A stretch of 64,000 nucleotides of DNA from Nonlabens sp. (GCA_020630715.1 JAHDIQ010000006.1:62001-126000); one strand, 5' to 3'; positions 52,106 to 61,029 are shown, numbered from the stretch's first letter. Program-made: numbers and translations. The notes: a model not told the origin generated them from the letters alone.

Positions 52106-54490
52106 ATGGATAATTGTTTCCATTGTGGAGATCCATGTGTTGAGCATCGGATTCCTTATGACGAGAAGTTGTTTTGTTGTAATGGATGTAAACTGGTGTA
52201 CGAGATATTAAGTGATAATGACTTAGGTAATTATTATGATATCCAACGCACGCCTGGAATTTCTCCGCAATTTTCAAAAGACAAGTATAATTTTCTAGAT
52301 AATGAGGAAATTGTAAATCAACTGTTAGAGTTTAATGAACAAGATGTAAAGGTCGTACAGCTATCCATTCCATCTATTCATTGCAGCAGTTGTATCTGGG
52401 TTCTTGAAAATTTGCAACGTATTCATCCAGGTGTAAAAACATCTCAAGTAGACTTTCCTAAAAAAACAGTTCGTGCTACTTTTAATAGCACTGAAATTTC
52501 ATTGAAAGAACTAGTACTGCTATTAGGTTCTATAGGATATGAACCATACATATCATTAGAAGATTACAATAAAAAAGATCAAAAAAAAGATTATTCTTTA
52601 ATATATAAATTAGGAGTTGCTGGATTTGCCTTTGGAAACGTTATGTTTCTGTCATTTCCAGAGTATTTTGAGGTTGAGGAGTTTTGGTTAGATCAGTTTA
52701 AAGGACTGTTCCGCTGGATGATGTTTGCCTTTTCTTTACCAGTGGTATTCTATGCAGGATTTGATTATATAAAAAGTGCTTACAAAGGCATCAAATCAGG
52801 TATTCTTAATATTGACATTCCTATAGCTTTAGGGATTGTTGTCTTATTTATACGTAGTACGATTGAAATCATTTTTGATTTAGGAACTGGATTTTTAGAT
52901 AGTCTAACAGGACTGGTGTTCTTTTTATTATTAGGTAAATTTTTCCAGCAACGTACGTATTCTTACTTGTCTTTTGATAGAGATTTTAAATCCTATTTTC
53001 CTATAGGTGTAACTAAAATCATAAGAAATAAAAACGGACTTACAGAAGAACAAATTCCTATTTATCAGGTTAAAAAAGGAGATCAACTACTTATTAGAAA
53101 TGAAGAAATCTTACCAGTAGATGCCATGTTATTAAGTGATCGCGCATCTATGGATTACAGTTTTGTAACCGGAGAAAGTGATCCTGTATATAAACAATTA
53201 GGGCAGTTACTCTATGCTGGTGGTAGACAGAAATCTGGCGTAATAGAAGTAGAAGCCGTAAAAACGGTAGAGCAAAGTTACCTGACCAGTTTATGGAGTA
53301 ATGATGTGTTTAAAAAGCGACGTCATTCAGGGTTTCAAAGCCTAGTGGATCGTATTTCTAAAAAATTCACCATTACCATTATTACGATTGCTGTTTTAGG
53401 TGCTGGGATATGGTTATTCATACATCCTGCTACCGCGATAAATGTATTTACTGCGGTACTGATAGTCGCCTGTCCATGTGCGATTGCTCTTTCCACACCA
53501 TTTACGATGGGTAATATGTTACGCATTTTTGGTAGATCTGGATTTTATTTAAAAGAAGCTGCTGTTATAGAGCGCATGGCTCAAATAGATACTATCGTTT
53601 TTGATAAAACGGGTACCATTACAACAAATACTAGTTCACATATAGAATATGAAGGTGAACCTTTAAAAGAGAATCAGTTAGATCTTATCACCAGTACGTT
53701 ACGAGGATCAAATCACCCGTTGAGTAGGTCTTTATATCAAGAGCTTAAGAAAAATGATATCCTACCAGCACTAGATGAATTTAGTGAAATCGCTGGTAAA
53801 GGATTGCTCTCTAGATCACAACAAGATGTATTAAAAGTAGGATCCTCCAGTTTTACTAAAGCGGTAGAAAAATCAGATTCTACAAACACCGCCGTACATG
53901 TGAATTATAACAATAAGTATAAAGGTAAATTCACTTTTAAAAATAAGTATCGTGCTGGGGTAGCTGCGCTATTTGATCGTTTATCTGGTGATTTTAAACT
54001 TCATTTAATTTCTGGTGATAATGATGGTGAGCGTGAGAAGTTAGAAGCGATTCTTCCTGAAGGTATCCGTATGCAATTCCAGCATCAACCGGCAGATAAG
54101 CTAGAATATATAAAAGAGCTACAATCTCGTGGTCACAAGGTGATGATGATAGGCGATGGATTAAATGACGCTGGCGCACTAGCACAAAGTGATGTCGGGA
54201 TTTCAATTGCAGAGAATGTAAACGTATTCACGCCAGCCAGTGATGGTATTATGGATGCGACTATGTTAAGTAGGATGGATGAAGTAATTACGCTTTCGCG
54301 AAAAGCGGTAAAAATTATCCACTGGTGTTTTGCATTATCCTTATGCTACAATTTTATAGGAATAGCCATTGCCTTAAGTGGGAAATTATCACCTGTAATC
54401 GCGGCTATTTTGATGCCTGTGAGTTCCTTAAGTGTAGTCGCGTTCACTACTGTGGTCACTAATTATATAGGAAGAAAATGGATGAACTAA
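52106..54490 (+). CDS. ccoI: CcoI, copper P-type ATPase for cbb3 oxidase assembly
   Basis: 794 residues. It begins with a Cys-rich ribbon typical of FixI/CcoI (CFHCGDPC ... FCCNGCKLVYEIL), then a heavy-metal-associated domain (IHCSSCIWVLENL), eight membrane helices with the copper motif CPCAIAL, phosphorylation motif DKTGT, and the hinge GDGLNDAGAL. It exports copper into the periplasm for CcoN. It is the first gene of the cbb3 region, with its own promoter and operator. The iterated palindrome (with one extra A) at 54291 encodes LSRKA. Confidence 0.95.
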   Translation: MDNCFHCGDPCVEHRIPYDEKLFCCNGCKLVYEILSDNDLGNYYDIQRTPGISPQFSKDKYNFLDNEEIVNQLLEFNEQDVKVVQLSIPSIHCSSCIWVLENLQRIHPGVKTSQVDFPKKTVRATFNSTEISLKELVLLLGSIGYEPYISLEDYNKKDQKKDYSLIYKLGVAGFAFGNVMFLSFPEYFEVEEFWLDQFKGLFRWMMFAFSLPVVFYAGFDYIKSAYKGIKSGILNIDIPIALGIVVLFIRSTIEIIFDLGTGFLDSLTGLVFFLLLGKFFQQRTYSYLSFDRDFKSYFPIGVTKIIRNKNGLTEEQIPIYQVKKGDQLLIRNEEILPVDAMLLSDRASMDYSFVTGESDPVYKQLGQLLYAGGRQKSGVIEVEAVKTVEQSYLTSLWSNDVFKKRRHSGFQSLVDRISKKFTITIITIAVLGAGIWLFIHPATAINVFTAVLIVACPCAIALSTPFTMGNMLRIFGRSGFYLKEAAVIERMAQIDTIVFDKTGTITTNTSSHIEYEGEPLKENQLDLITSTLRGSNHPLSRSLYQELKKNDILPALDEFSEIAGKGLLSRSQQDVLKVGSSSFTKAVEKSDSTNTAVHVNYNNKYKGKFTFKNKYRAGVAALFDRLSGDFKLHLISGDNDGEREKLEAILPEGIRMQFQHQPADKLEYIKELQSRGHKVMMIGDGLNDAGALAQSDVGISIAENVNVFTPASDGIMDATMLSRMDEVITLSRKAVKIIHWCFALSLCYNFIGIAIALSGKLSPVIAAILMPVSSLSVVAFTTVVTNYIGRKWMN
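54291..54307. repeat. Iterated palindrome 14 (one extra A), in ccoI
   Basis: CGCTTTCGCGAAAAGCG, preceded by ATTA; encodes LSRKA, same variant as copy 8. Confidence 0.93.
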
Positions 54491-54505
54491 TTATTTTTCC
54501 AAAAC

Positions 54506-54548
54506 TGACAATTGTCATGTTTTACACAGTCTTCACAAAATACATTTG
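54506..54548 (+). promoter_or_regulatory. ccoS-ccoNO promoter with FNR-type operator
   Basis: TGACAATTGTCA, a perfect 12-bp palindrome at 54506-54517, and a perfect -7 box TACATTTG at 54541-54548, 29.5 bp from operator centre to box start. Both are followed by shared bases (TTTTAC after the operator), as at ccoI. Strong evidence for common activation by one regulator. Confidence 0.75.
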
Positions 54549-54569
54549 TAACGATAATTCAAATTAGGT

Positions 54570-54749
54570 ATGAGTATCATTTATATGTTATTAGCGATAA
54601 GCGTAGTAGTTGCCCTTATTTTCTTTGTGCTGTTTATCATCTCTGTGAGATCTGGACAGTATGACGATACGTACACGCCTAGCGTGCGCATGCTATTTGA
54701 TGATGAGCTTGTAAAATCAAAAGAAGAGAACCCAACTAATCTAAAGTAA
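54570..54749 (+). CDS. ccoS: CcoS, small cbb3 oxidase maturation protein
   Basis: 59 residues: one N-terminal membrane helix (SIIYMLLAISVVVALIFFVLFIISV) followed by a short acidic tail with SGQYDDTYTPSVRMLFDDE, which matches the CcoS/FixS pattern (GQ[YF]DD...RML-D). It is required for cofactor insertion into CcoN. The ccoNO ATG follows 1 nt after its stop. Confidence 0.92.
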   Translation: MSIIYMLLAISVVVALIFFVLFIISVRSGQYDDTYTPSVRMLFDDELVKSKEENPTNLK

Positions 54750-54750
54750 T

Positions 54751-56955
54751 ATGCAGTTAGAACAATTCCATTACGATAATAAAATCGTTAAAAAGTTCCT
54801 CTATGCCACCATGTTGTGGGGTGTGGTAGGAATGCTGGTAGGTTTAATCCTAGCCTTTATGTTTATTTTCCCTACCATGACAGATGGGATATCGTGGCTT
54901 AGCTTCGGTAGGCTACGTCCATTGCATACTAATGCGGTGATCTTTGCCTTTGTAGGTAATGCAATTTTTGCAGGTATTTATTACTCAACACAACGACTGC
55001 TTAAAGCACGTATGTGGAGTGATTTACTTTCTAATGTTAATTTTTGGGGATGGCAGTTGATCATTGTAGCAGCGGCAATCACCTTACCATTAGGAATTAC
55101 CAGCTCAAAAGAATATGCAGAGTTAGAATGGCCTATTGATATAGGTATTGCCTTGATTTGGGTTGCCTTTGGAGCTAACTTAATAGGTACACTTATTAAG
55201 CGTCGCCAGCGTCACTTATATGTAGCTTTATGGTTTTACATCGCAACATTTGTTACGGTAGCAGTACTCCATATCTTTAACAGTATGGCATTACCAGTAG
55301 GACTCTTTAAGAGTTATAGTGCGTATGCAGGTGTTCAAGATGCGCTAGTACAATGGTGGTATGGTCACAATGCGGTAGCATTTTTCTTAACGACTCCTTT
55401 CCTAGGATTGATGTATTATTTTGTACCTAAAGCAGCAAATAGACCCGTTTACTCTTATAGACTTTCTATAATTCACTTCTGGTCATTGATCTTTATTTAT
55501 ATCTGGGCAGGACCTCACCATTTATTATATAGTGCATTACCAGATTGGGCTCAAAATTTAGGTGTTGCATTCTCTGTAATGCTGATTGCACCTTCATGGG
55601 GTGGAATGATTAATGGATTATTAACCTTGCGTGGTGCATGGGATAAAGTACGTACCAGTCCAGTATTGAAATTTATGGTGGTAGGTATCACGGGTTATGG
55701 AATGGCAACATTTGAAGGACCTATGCTATCTCTTAAAAATGTAAATGCGATTGCGCATTTCTCTGACTGGATCATTGCTCACGTTCACGTAGGAGCATTA
55801 GCATGGAATGGTTTTATGACCTTTGGTATAATCTATTTCTTAGTACCAGTTTTGTTTAAAACAAAATTAGCTTCTACTAAACTGGCTAATTTCCACTTCT
55901 GGATAGGAACGCTAGGGATCATACTTTATGCATTACCTATGTACGTGGCAGGATTTGTTCAAGCATTTATGTGGAAACAATTTAATCCAGATGGGACACT
56001 TGTATATGGTAACTTCTTAGAAACTGTAAACGAGATCATGCCTATGTACTGGATGCGTGCGATAGGTGGAACATTCTATCTCGTGGGAATGTTAGTACTG
56101 GTTTACAATGTCATCATTACGATTAGACAAGGTAGCGCTGTTACAGATGAGTTAGCAGAAGCGGCTCCACTTGTAAAAGTGACTCGTAAAAGAACCGCTA
56201 GTGAAGGGTGGCATACCTGGTTAGAGCGTAAACCATTAAAACTTACCTTATATGCAACTGTAGCCATTCTTATAGGTGGACTCGTTCAGATTGTACCATC
56301 ATTATTAGTAGATGATTATGTACCTGTTATTTCTAGCGTGAAACCATACACACCATTAGAATTAGAAGGTAGAGATATCTACATACGTGAAGGTTGTGTG
56401 GGATGTCATTCACAAATGATACGACCATTCCGTAGTGAGACAGAGCGTTATGGAGAGTATTCTAAATCAGGAGAATATGTATATGACCACCCATTCTTAT
56501 GGGGTTCTAAACGTACTGGTCCAGATTTAATGAGAATAGGTGGTAAGTATAATGATAACTGGCATTTAAATCACTTCTATGATCCACAAACTACTAGTGC
56601 AGGTTCTATTATGCCATCCTATAAATGGTTGATAAGAAATGAACACGATCGTAGTGAAACTCAAAATAAAATGGAAGTTATGGTAAGTCTAGGCGTACCA
56701 TATTCTCCAGCAGCAATTGCTAGCGCACCAGAAGATATGGCTGCACAAGCACTACAAATTGAGAAAAACTTAATGAGCGATCCTGACTTTAAGAAGGTGT
56801 ATGAAGAAGATAAAAAGTATGCTAAAGAAAATGGTGAAGAATTCATTGAGATGAGAGATCGTGAAGTAGTTTCTATCATCGCTTACCTACAACGCTTAGG
56901 TACTGATATCAAAGTGAAGAATGGACCAGAATTAACTGTTAACTCAAACGAATAG
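54751..56955 (+). CDS. ccoN: cbb3-type cytochrome c oxidase, fused CcoN-CcoO
   Basis: 734 residues. The first ~470 form CcoN, the 12-helix catalytic subunit with the low-spin heme, heme b3 and CuB (FGRLRPLHTNAVIFAF, VQWWYGHNAVAFFLT, WSLIFIYIWAGPHHLLYSALPDW and IAHVHVGALAWNGF carry the His ligands). A linker (about 470-500) joins CcoO: one helix (LKLTLYATVAILIGGLVQIVPS) and a monoheme c domain with CVGCH at 549-553 and distal Met (GSIMPSY). The fusion is usual in Bacteroidota. It reduces oxygen at low concentration in the inner membrane. Confidence 0.96.
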   Translation: MQLEQFHYDNKIVKKFLYATMLWGVVGMLVGLILAFMFIFPTMTDGISWLSFGRLRPLHTNAVIFAFVGNAIFAGIYYSTQRLLKARMWSDLLSNVNFWGWQLIIVAAAITLPLGITSSKEYAELEWPIDIGIALIWVAFGANLIGTLIKRRQRHLYVALWFYIATFVTVAVLHIFNSMALPVGLFKSYSAYAGVQDALVQWWYGHNAVAFFLTTPFLGLMYYFVPKAANRPVYSYRLSIIHFWSLIFIYIWAGPHHLLYSALPDWAQNLGVAFSVMLIAPSWGGMINGLLTLRGAWDKVRTSPVLKFMVVGITGYGMATFEGPMLSLKNVNAIAHFSDWIIAHVHVGALAWNGFMTFGIIYFLVPVLFKTKLASTKLANFHFWIGTLGIILYALPMYVAGFVQAFMWKQFNPDGTLVYGNFLETVNEIMPMYWMRAIGGTFYLVGMLVLVYNVIITIRQGSAVTDELAEAAPLVKVTRKRTASEGWHTWLERKPLKLTLYATVAILIGGLVQIVPSLLVDDYVPVISSVKPYTPLELEGRDIYIREGCVGCHSQMIRPFRSETERYGEYSKSGEYVYDHPFLWGSKRTGPDLMRIGGKYNDNWHLNHFYDPQTTSAGSIMPSYKWLIRNEHDRSETQNKMEVMVSLGVPYSPAAIASAPEDMAAQALQIEKNLMSDPDFKKVYEEDKKYAKENGEEFIEMRDREVVSIIAYLQRLGTDIKVKNGPELTVNSNE

Positions 56956-56958
56956 GTC

Positions 56959-57150
56959 ATGTTGAAATTTATAAAAGGAAACCTAGAAGCTATAGACGAT
57001 GTTTCGCTATATCCTATCATATCATTACTAATCTTTTTCATCTTTTTTGCGGCATTATTTACTTATGCACTTACGGCAAAAAAATCACACATCAATGCCT
57101 TGCGTGATATGCCTATGGATGATAACCTTAAAACTTACGACCATGAATAA
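56959..57150 (+). CDS. ccoQ: CcoQ-like small subunit
   Basis: 63 residues with one membrane helix (YPIISLLIFFIFFAALFTYAL) and a short polar tail (KKSHINALRDMPMDDN), the usual form of CcoQ/FixQ, which stabilises the oxidase. It lies 3 nt after ccoNO and its last 8 nt overlap the ccoP start. Confidence 0.85.
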   Translation: MLKFIKGNLEAIDDVSLYPIISLLIFFIFFAALFTYALTAKKSHINALRDMPMDDNLKTYDHE

Positions 57151-58093
57151 ATCATCATTAATTAGAATAGTTGTCTTTATGGCAATTGCACTAGTCATTT
57201 TTGAACTAGTGGCAGGAAGTGAAGGAACATGGGCAGTACAAGAATATCCATTGATCTGGTTAATACTAGGTGTGTTATTCTTATGTGCGTATTTACTAGA
57301 AGCTAGTGTAAAAACATTAGAGAAAGTATTGTACAATACACTAGACGAGAAAGCACAAGAACGATACAATGAGGCAGAAGCTTTACGTAAAGAACAGCAA
57401 TTTGCAGGAATTAAAAAGACCTACGCAAAATTACTAGACAGTAGAGCAGTAGAAGAAGAAGGAGAGATAGAACTGGATCATAATTACGATGGAATACGTG
57501 AATTAGATAATAATTTACCACCATGGTGGGTTTATTTATTCTATGCAACGATATTATTTGGTGTGATTTACTTAGGTAAATACCATGTATTTGATGCTGC
57601 ACCAGATCAGGCCGAAGAATATGTACTTCAAGTAGAACAAGCTGAGTTAGAAATTGCAGAATACAAGAAAACTGCAAAAGATCTTATAGATGCTAGTACA
57701 GTAACCTTTCTGGCAGATGCCTCTGACCTTAATGCTGGTAAAGCCATATTTACAGAAAGCTGTGTAGCCTGTCATAAGGCAGATGGTGGTGGTGGAATAG
57801 GACCTAACCTTACAGATGAATACTGGATTTTAGGTGGTGGAATCAGCAATATTTTTAACACTATTAGTGAAGGTGGACGTGACGGAAAAGGAATGATCGC
57901 ATGGAAAAATGATCTAAAACCTAGCGAGATGGCACAGGTAGCTAGCTATGTTGTAACTCTAGTAGGCACCACTCCAGCAGAACCTAAAGCAGCTGAAGGT
58001 GAAATCTGGGAAGATCCTAACGCTGTTAAAGAGGCAACGCCGCAAGTAGAAGAAGTAGCAGTAGATTCTACATTAATTACCATGAATGATTAG
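57143..58093 (+). CDS. ccoP: CcoP subunit with a single heme c site
   Basis: 316 residues from the ATG at 57143; a longer frame from 57047 only overlaps ccoQ. Two N-terminal helices (about 5-25 and 32-50), a helical linker, the FixP-type segment YDGIRELDNNLPPWWVYLFYATILFGVIYL (with the conserved ELDNxLPPWW), and one cytochrome c domain with CVACH at 207-211 and candidate Met in GKGMIAW. Only one CxxCH is present, where proteobacterial CcoP has two. It passes electrons to CcoNO. The tail after 280 is acidic and Pro-rich. Confidence 0.93.
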   Translation: MNKSSLIRIVVFMAIALVIFELVAGSEGTWAVQEYPLIWLILGVLFLCAYLLEASVKTLEKVLYNTLDEKAQERYNEAEALRKEQQFAGIKKTYAKLLDSRAVEEEGEIELDHNYDGIRELDNNLPPWWVYLFYATILFGVIYLGKYHVFDAAPDQAEEYVLQVEQAELEIAEYKKTAKDLIDASTVTFLADASDLNAGKAIFTESCVACHKADGGGGIGPNLTDEYWILGGGISNIFNTISEGGRDGKGMIAWKNDLKPSEMAQVASYVVTLVGTTPAEPKAAEGEIWEDPNAVKEATPQVEEVAVDSTLITMND

Positions 58094-58113
58094 TACTTCT
58101 TGAGAAGTAAATT

Positions 58114-59535
58114 ATGGAAGCACCAGCAAACGAGGTTTTTAGAGACAGTATCGCAACCATCGATAAAGATGGGAAGCGATCATGGCTGTACCCTAAAAAA
58201 CCATCAGGTAAGTTTTACAACTATCGTAAGATCGTAAGCTACGTATTGCTGGCGTTTCTATTTGCAGCGCCGTTTATTAAAATTAATGGTAACCAGTTTA
58301 TCATGATTAATGTGTTAGAGCGTCGCTTTAACATATTCGGATTTCCATTCTGGCCACAAGATTTTCACCTTTTTGTGATCATGATGTTGATAGGCGTTGT
58401 GTTTGTCATATTCTTTACGGTAGCCTTTGGAAGGATATTTTGTGGATGGATGTGTCCACAAACTATTTTTATGGAAATGGTTTTCCGTAGGATAGAGTAC
58501 TGGATAGAAGGTGATCGTGGTAAACAAATACGCCTCAATAAACAAAAATGGAATGCCGAAAAAATACGCAAGAAAGCTACAAAGTGGTTTGTATTTGCCG
58601 TGGTTTCATTTCTTATTGCAAATGTGTTCCTAGCCTATCTTATAGGTAGTGATGAATTACTGCGCTATGTTAAAGAAGGACCATTTGTGCACTGGAGTAC
58701 CCTTATTTCATTGGTCATATTTACTAGTGTGTTTTACTTTGTGTTTGCGTGGTTTAGAGAACAAGTATGCATCATCGCCTGTCCTTATGGTAGATTACAA
58801 GGAGTGCTGCTGGACGATAAGTCTGTTATTGTAGCTTACGATCATAAACGTGGTGAAGGAGAAACCGGTCGTGCTCTATTTAAAAAGAATGAAGATCGCG
58901 CATCTACTGGTAAAGGTGATTGCATCGATTGTTTTCAATGTGTACATGTATGTCCTACGGGAATTGATATCAGGAATGGTACACAGCTGGAATGTGTGAA
59001 TTGTACCGCATGTATAGACGCTTGTGATCATATGATGGAAAAAGTAGATCTACCTAAAGGCTTGATACGTTATGCCAGTGAAGATAATATTACCAAAGGC
59101 AAAAAATTTGAATTCACTCCTAGACTTAAAGGTTATACCGTAGTGCTAGGGATTCTGATTGCTGTAGGTGCTGGAATGATGTTTTTACGCAATGATGTAG
59201 AGGCTAGAATCCTAAGATTACCAGGTTCCTTATATGAGCATAAAGCAGATAACATCATTAGTAATGTGTATACCTATAAACTGGTAAATAAAACCATTTT
59301 AGAGATTGATGATGTACAGTTTAAACTGTTATCACATAAAGGAACGGTAAAGCTCGTAACAGATTCTGGATTTGATATTGATAAACAAGGCCTTGCAGAA
59401 GGTACCTTGTTTATAGAACTACATGAACGTGAATTAAAAGATGATAAAGACAAACTGGAAATAGGAATTTACAGTGGTGATGAACTCATAGAGACTACCA
59501 CCACGACTTTTCTAGGACCACGCACGTATCGATAG
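58114..59535 (+). CDS. ccoG: CcoG, iron-sulfur protein of cbb3 oxidase assembly
   Basis: 473 residues. Membrane helices (about 32-55, 85-110, 155-178, 195-215 and 340-358), the Cys motif GWMCPQ, CIIACPYGRLQ, and two [4Fe-4S] clusters in CIDCFQCVHVCPTGIDI and CVNCTACIDACDHM, then an Ig-like C-terminal domain (about 370-473). CcoG/RdxA is a cupric reductase supplying Cu(I) for the oxidase. It starts 20 nt after ccoP. The full 24-bp iterated palindrome follows its stop. Confidence 0.95.
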   Translation: MEAPANEVFRDSIATIDKDGKRSWLYPKKPSGKFYNYRKIVSYVLLAFLFAAPFIKINGNQFIMINVLERRFNIFGFPFWPQDFHLFVIMMLIGVVFVIFFTVAFGRIFCGWMCPQTIFMEMVFRRIEYWIEGDRGKQIRLNKQKWNAEKIRKKATKWFVFAVVSFLIANVFLAYLIGSDELLRYVKEGPFVHWSTLISLVIFTSVFYFVFAWFREQVCIIACPYGRLQGVLLDDKSVIVAYDHKRGEGETGRALFKKNEDRASTGKGDCIDCFQCVHVCPTGIDIRNGTQLECVNCTACIDACDHMMEKVDLPKGLIRYASEDNITKGKKFEFTPRLKGYTVVLGILIAVGAGMMFLRNDVEARILRLPGSLYEHKADNIISNVYTYKLVNKTILEIDDVQFKLLSHKGTVKLVTDSGFDIDKQGLAEGTLFIELHERELKDDKDKLEIGIYSGDELIETTTTTFLGPRTYR

Positions 59536-59554
59536 AGTAGTAGTGATGGTGGTA

Positions 59555-59578
59555 ATTACGCTTTCGCGAAAGCGTAAT
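59555..59578. repeat. Iterated palindrome 15 (perfect, 24 bp with flanks), between ccoG and ccoH
   Basis: The 16-bp core at 59559-59574 is extended on both sides by ATTA and TAAT to a perfect 24-bp palindrome, the fullest form in the window. Confidence 0.98.
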
Positions 59579-59625
59579 CAGAACAAACCACACAGTTTAA
59601 TAAAAACAGTAAAAAAAATAGGAAG

Positions 59626-60069
59626 ATGAAAATTAATTGGGGAACCGGAATTACGATAGGAATACTGCTATTTATTGCTTTTATCATGACCATGGTAGTG
59701 ACTATGCTAACTGATAAGGGATATAATCATGACATGGTTACTACAGAATATTACAAGAAAGAATTACTGTATCAACAAGAAATTGATGCCGCACAAAACG
59801 CAACAGATTTAGGTGCGATTACTAGTAAAAGAACATCTACTGGATGGGCGATCGCTTTTCCAGAGACCATAGATGCTACAAAATTAAAAGGAAATGTGTC
59901 CCTATACCGACCGTCTGACGAGCAGCTAGATACTAACTTACCGTTAGTTTTATCTGGCCACTATTTGCTCATACCTGACAATCGCTTGCAGACAGGTCGC
60001 TGGGACATCATTATTACGGCTATCTATGATGGTAAACCGCTTAAATATAAAGAATCAATTTTATATTAA
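59626..60069 (+). CDS. ccoH: FixH/CcoH-family protein
   Basis: 147 residues: an N-terminal membrane helix (TGITIGILLFIAFIMTMVVTML) and an extracytoplasmic beta domain. The conserved DMVTTEYYKKELLYQQEIDAAQNA segment identifies the FixH family, which is needed for oxidase assembly and associates with CcoP. The next gene starts directly after its stop. Confidence 0.93.
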   Translation: MKINWGTGITIGILLFIAFIMTMVVTMLTDKGYNHDMVTTEYYKKELLYQQEIDAAQNATDLGAITSKRTSTGWAIAFPETIDATKLKGNVSLYRPSDEQLDTNLPLVLSGHYLLIPDNRLQTGRWDIIITAIYDGKPLKYKESILY

Positions 60070-60780
60070 ATGATACTGTCTGGATTCATATTAGGTTTAT
60101 TAGGTAGTTTCCACTGCGTGGGAATGTGCGGTCCTATAGTTTTTATGTTACCAGTTTCTCATGATCAACCTAGATTAAAAGCCTTACAAGTAAGTGTTTA
60201 TCATGTAGGAAGATTATTTTCTTATGCATTAATTGGTGGGCTTTTTGGGTTGCTAGGAAGAAGTTTTGACATCTTTGGGTTGCAACAGCAATTAAGTATT
60301 GCGGTAGGTGTATTAATGATTGTAATGGTGATTGTAACGTATTTCTCTGGTATGAATTTCACGTTAACTAGACCATTATATAAGCTGGTAGGAAAATTGA
60401 AAAGCGCTATGGGAGCAACGTTTAAAAAGAAATCCATGGATGCTTTTTTTACGATGGGATTCTTAAATGGGTTATTACCATGTGGACTGGTGTATACGGC
60501 GGTTTTTGGTGCGCTGGGATCTGCTTCAGTTTATGAAGGTGCTTTTTATATGGTGTTTTTTGGATTAGGAACCGTACCGTTAATGACTGCGGCTGTTTAT
60601 GTAAACAACTTTCTGTCTAATGGAATTAAAGCAGTGATGAAAAGAGCTGTTCCGGTTGTTGTTATTGTTATAGGTGTGTTGTTTATCGTAAGAGGATTAG
60701 GTTTAGGAATACCATACATGTCACCACAACAATCTGATCCTATGAATACGGCGAGTATAGAATGTCACGATATAAATTAA
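60070..60780 (+). CDS. TauE/SafE-type membrane protein of the cbb3 cluster
   Basis: 236 residues, about six helices. The N-terminal GSFHCVGMCGPIVFMLP and NGLLPCGLVYTAVFGALG are the paired Cys motifs of the cytochrome-biogenesis/TauE-like family often found behind fixH (sometimes called ccoH2 or ycnJ-like in annotations). It is likely involved in metal or thiol transport for the oxidase. A C-terminal Met/His-containing tail (MSPQQSDPMNTASIECHDIN) may bind copper. No spacer from ccoH. Confidence 0.85.
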   Translation: MILSGFILGLLGSFHCVGMCGPIVFMLPVSHDQPRLKALQVSVYHVGRLFSYALIGGLFGLLGRSFDIFGLQQQLSIAVGVLMIVMVIVTYFSGMNFTLTRPLYKLVGKLKSAMGATFKKKSMDAFFTMGFLNGLLPCGLVYTAVFGALGSASVYEGAFYMVFFGLGTVPLMTAAVYVNNFLSNGIKAVMKRAVPVVVIVIGVLFIVRGLGLGIPYMSPQQSDPMNTASIECHDIN

Positions 60781-60811
60781 AAAAGATATTAATCACTTAA
60801 ATACTATTATT

Positions 60812-60967
60812 ATGAACTTATTATCATCACTTTTTATGTTACCACTTGTAGACTGGACCATGGGTGCAGTATTGCTAGGAGTTTTTCTACTAGTATGCGC
60901 AATTATGGTAGCTGTAATTATGAATATGGTTAACGGCGATAAAAAGAAAGAAGAAGAAATGCGATAA
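60812..60967 (+). CDS. 51-residue membrane protein at the end of the cbb3 cluster
   Basis: It starts ATG at 60812 and stops at 60967. A short Leu-rich N-terminus, one helix (GAVLLGVFLLVCAIMVAVIMNM) and a charged tail (GDKKKEEEMR). It sits between the TauE-like gene and the terminator, in the same direction; 31 nt of spacer. Its size and place suggest a small oxidase-associated subunit, but I recognise no family. Confidence 0.7.
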   Translation: MNLLSSLFMLPLVDWTMGAVLLGVFLLVCAIMVAVIMNMVNGDKKKEEEMR

Positions 60968-61029
60968 TTGATCGCTCTAGAATAATATCACACTTGCGAT
61001 GATATTGAATTTGAGGTTAAATTATTTTA

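Noticed and set aside
57047-57142. Upstream start for CcoP
   Set aside because: It would overlap ccoQ for most of its length and destroys the hydrophobic N-terminus that starts at 57143.
3027-59578. Iterated palindrome as parS sites
   Set aside because: The sequence differs from the parS consensus as I know it, copies are evenly dispersed and most lie inside genes, and no parAB genes are in the window.
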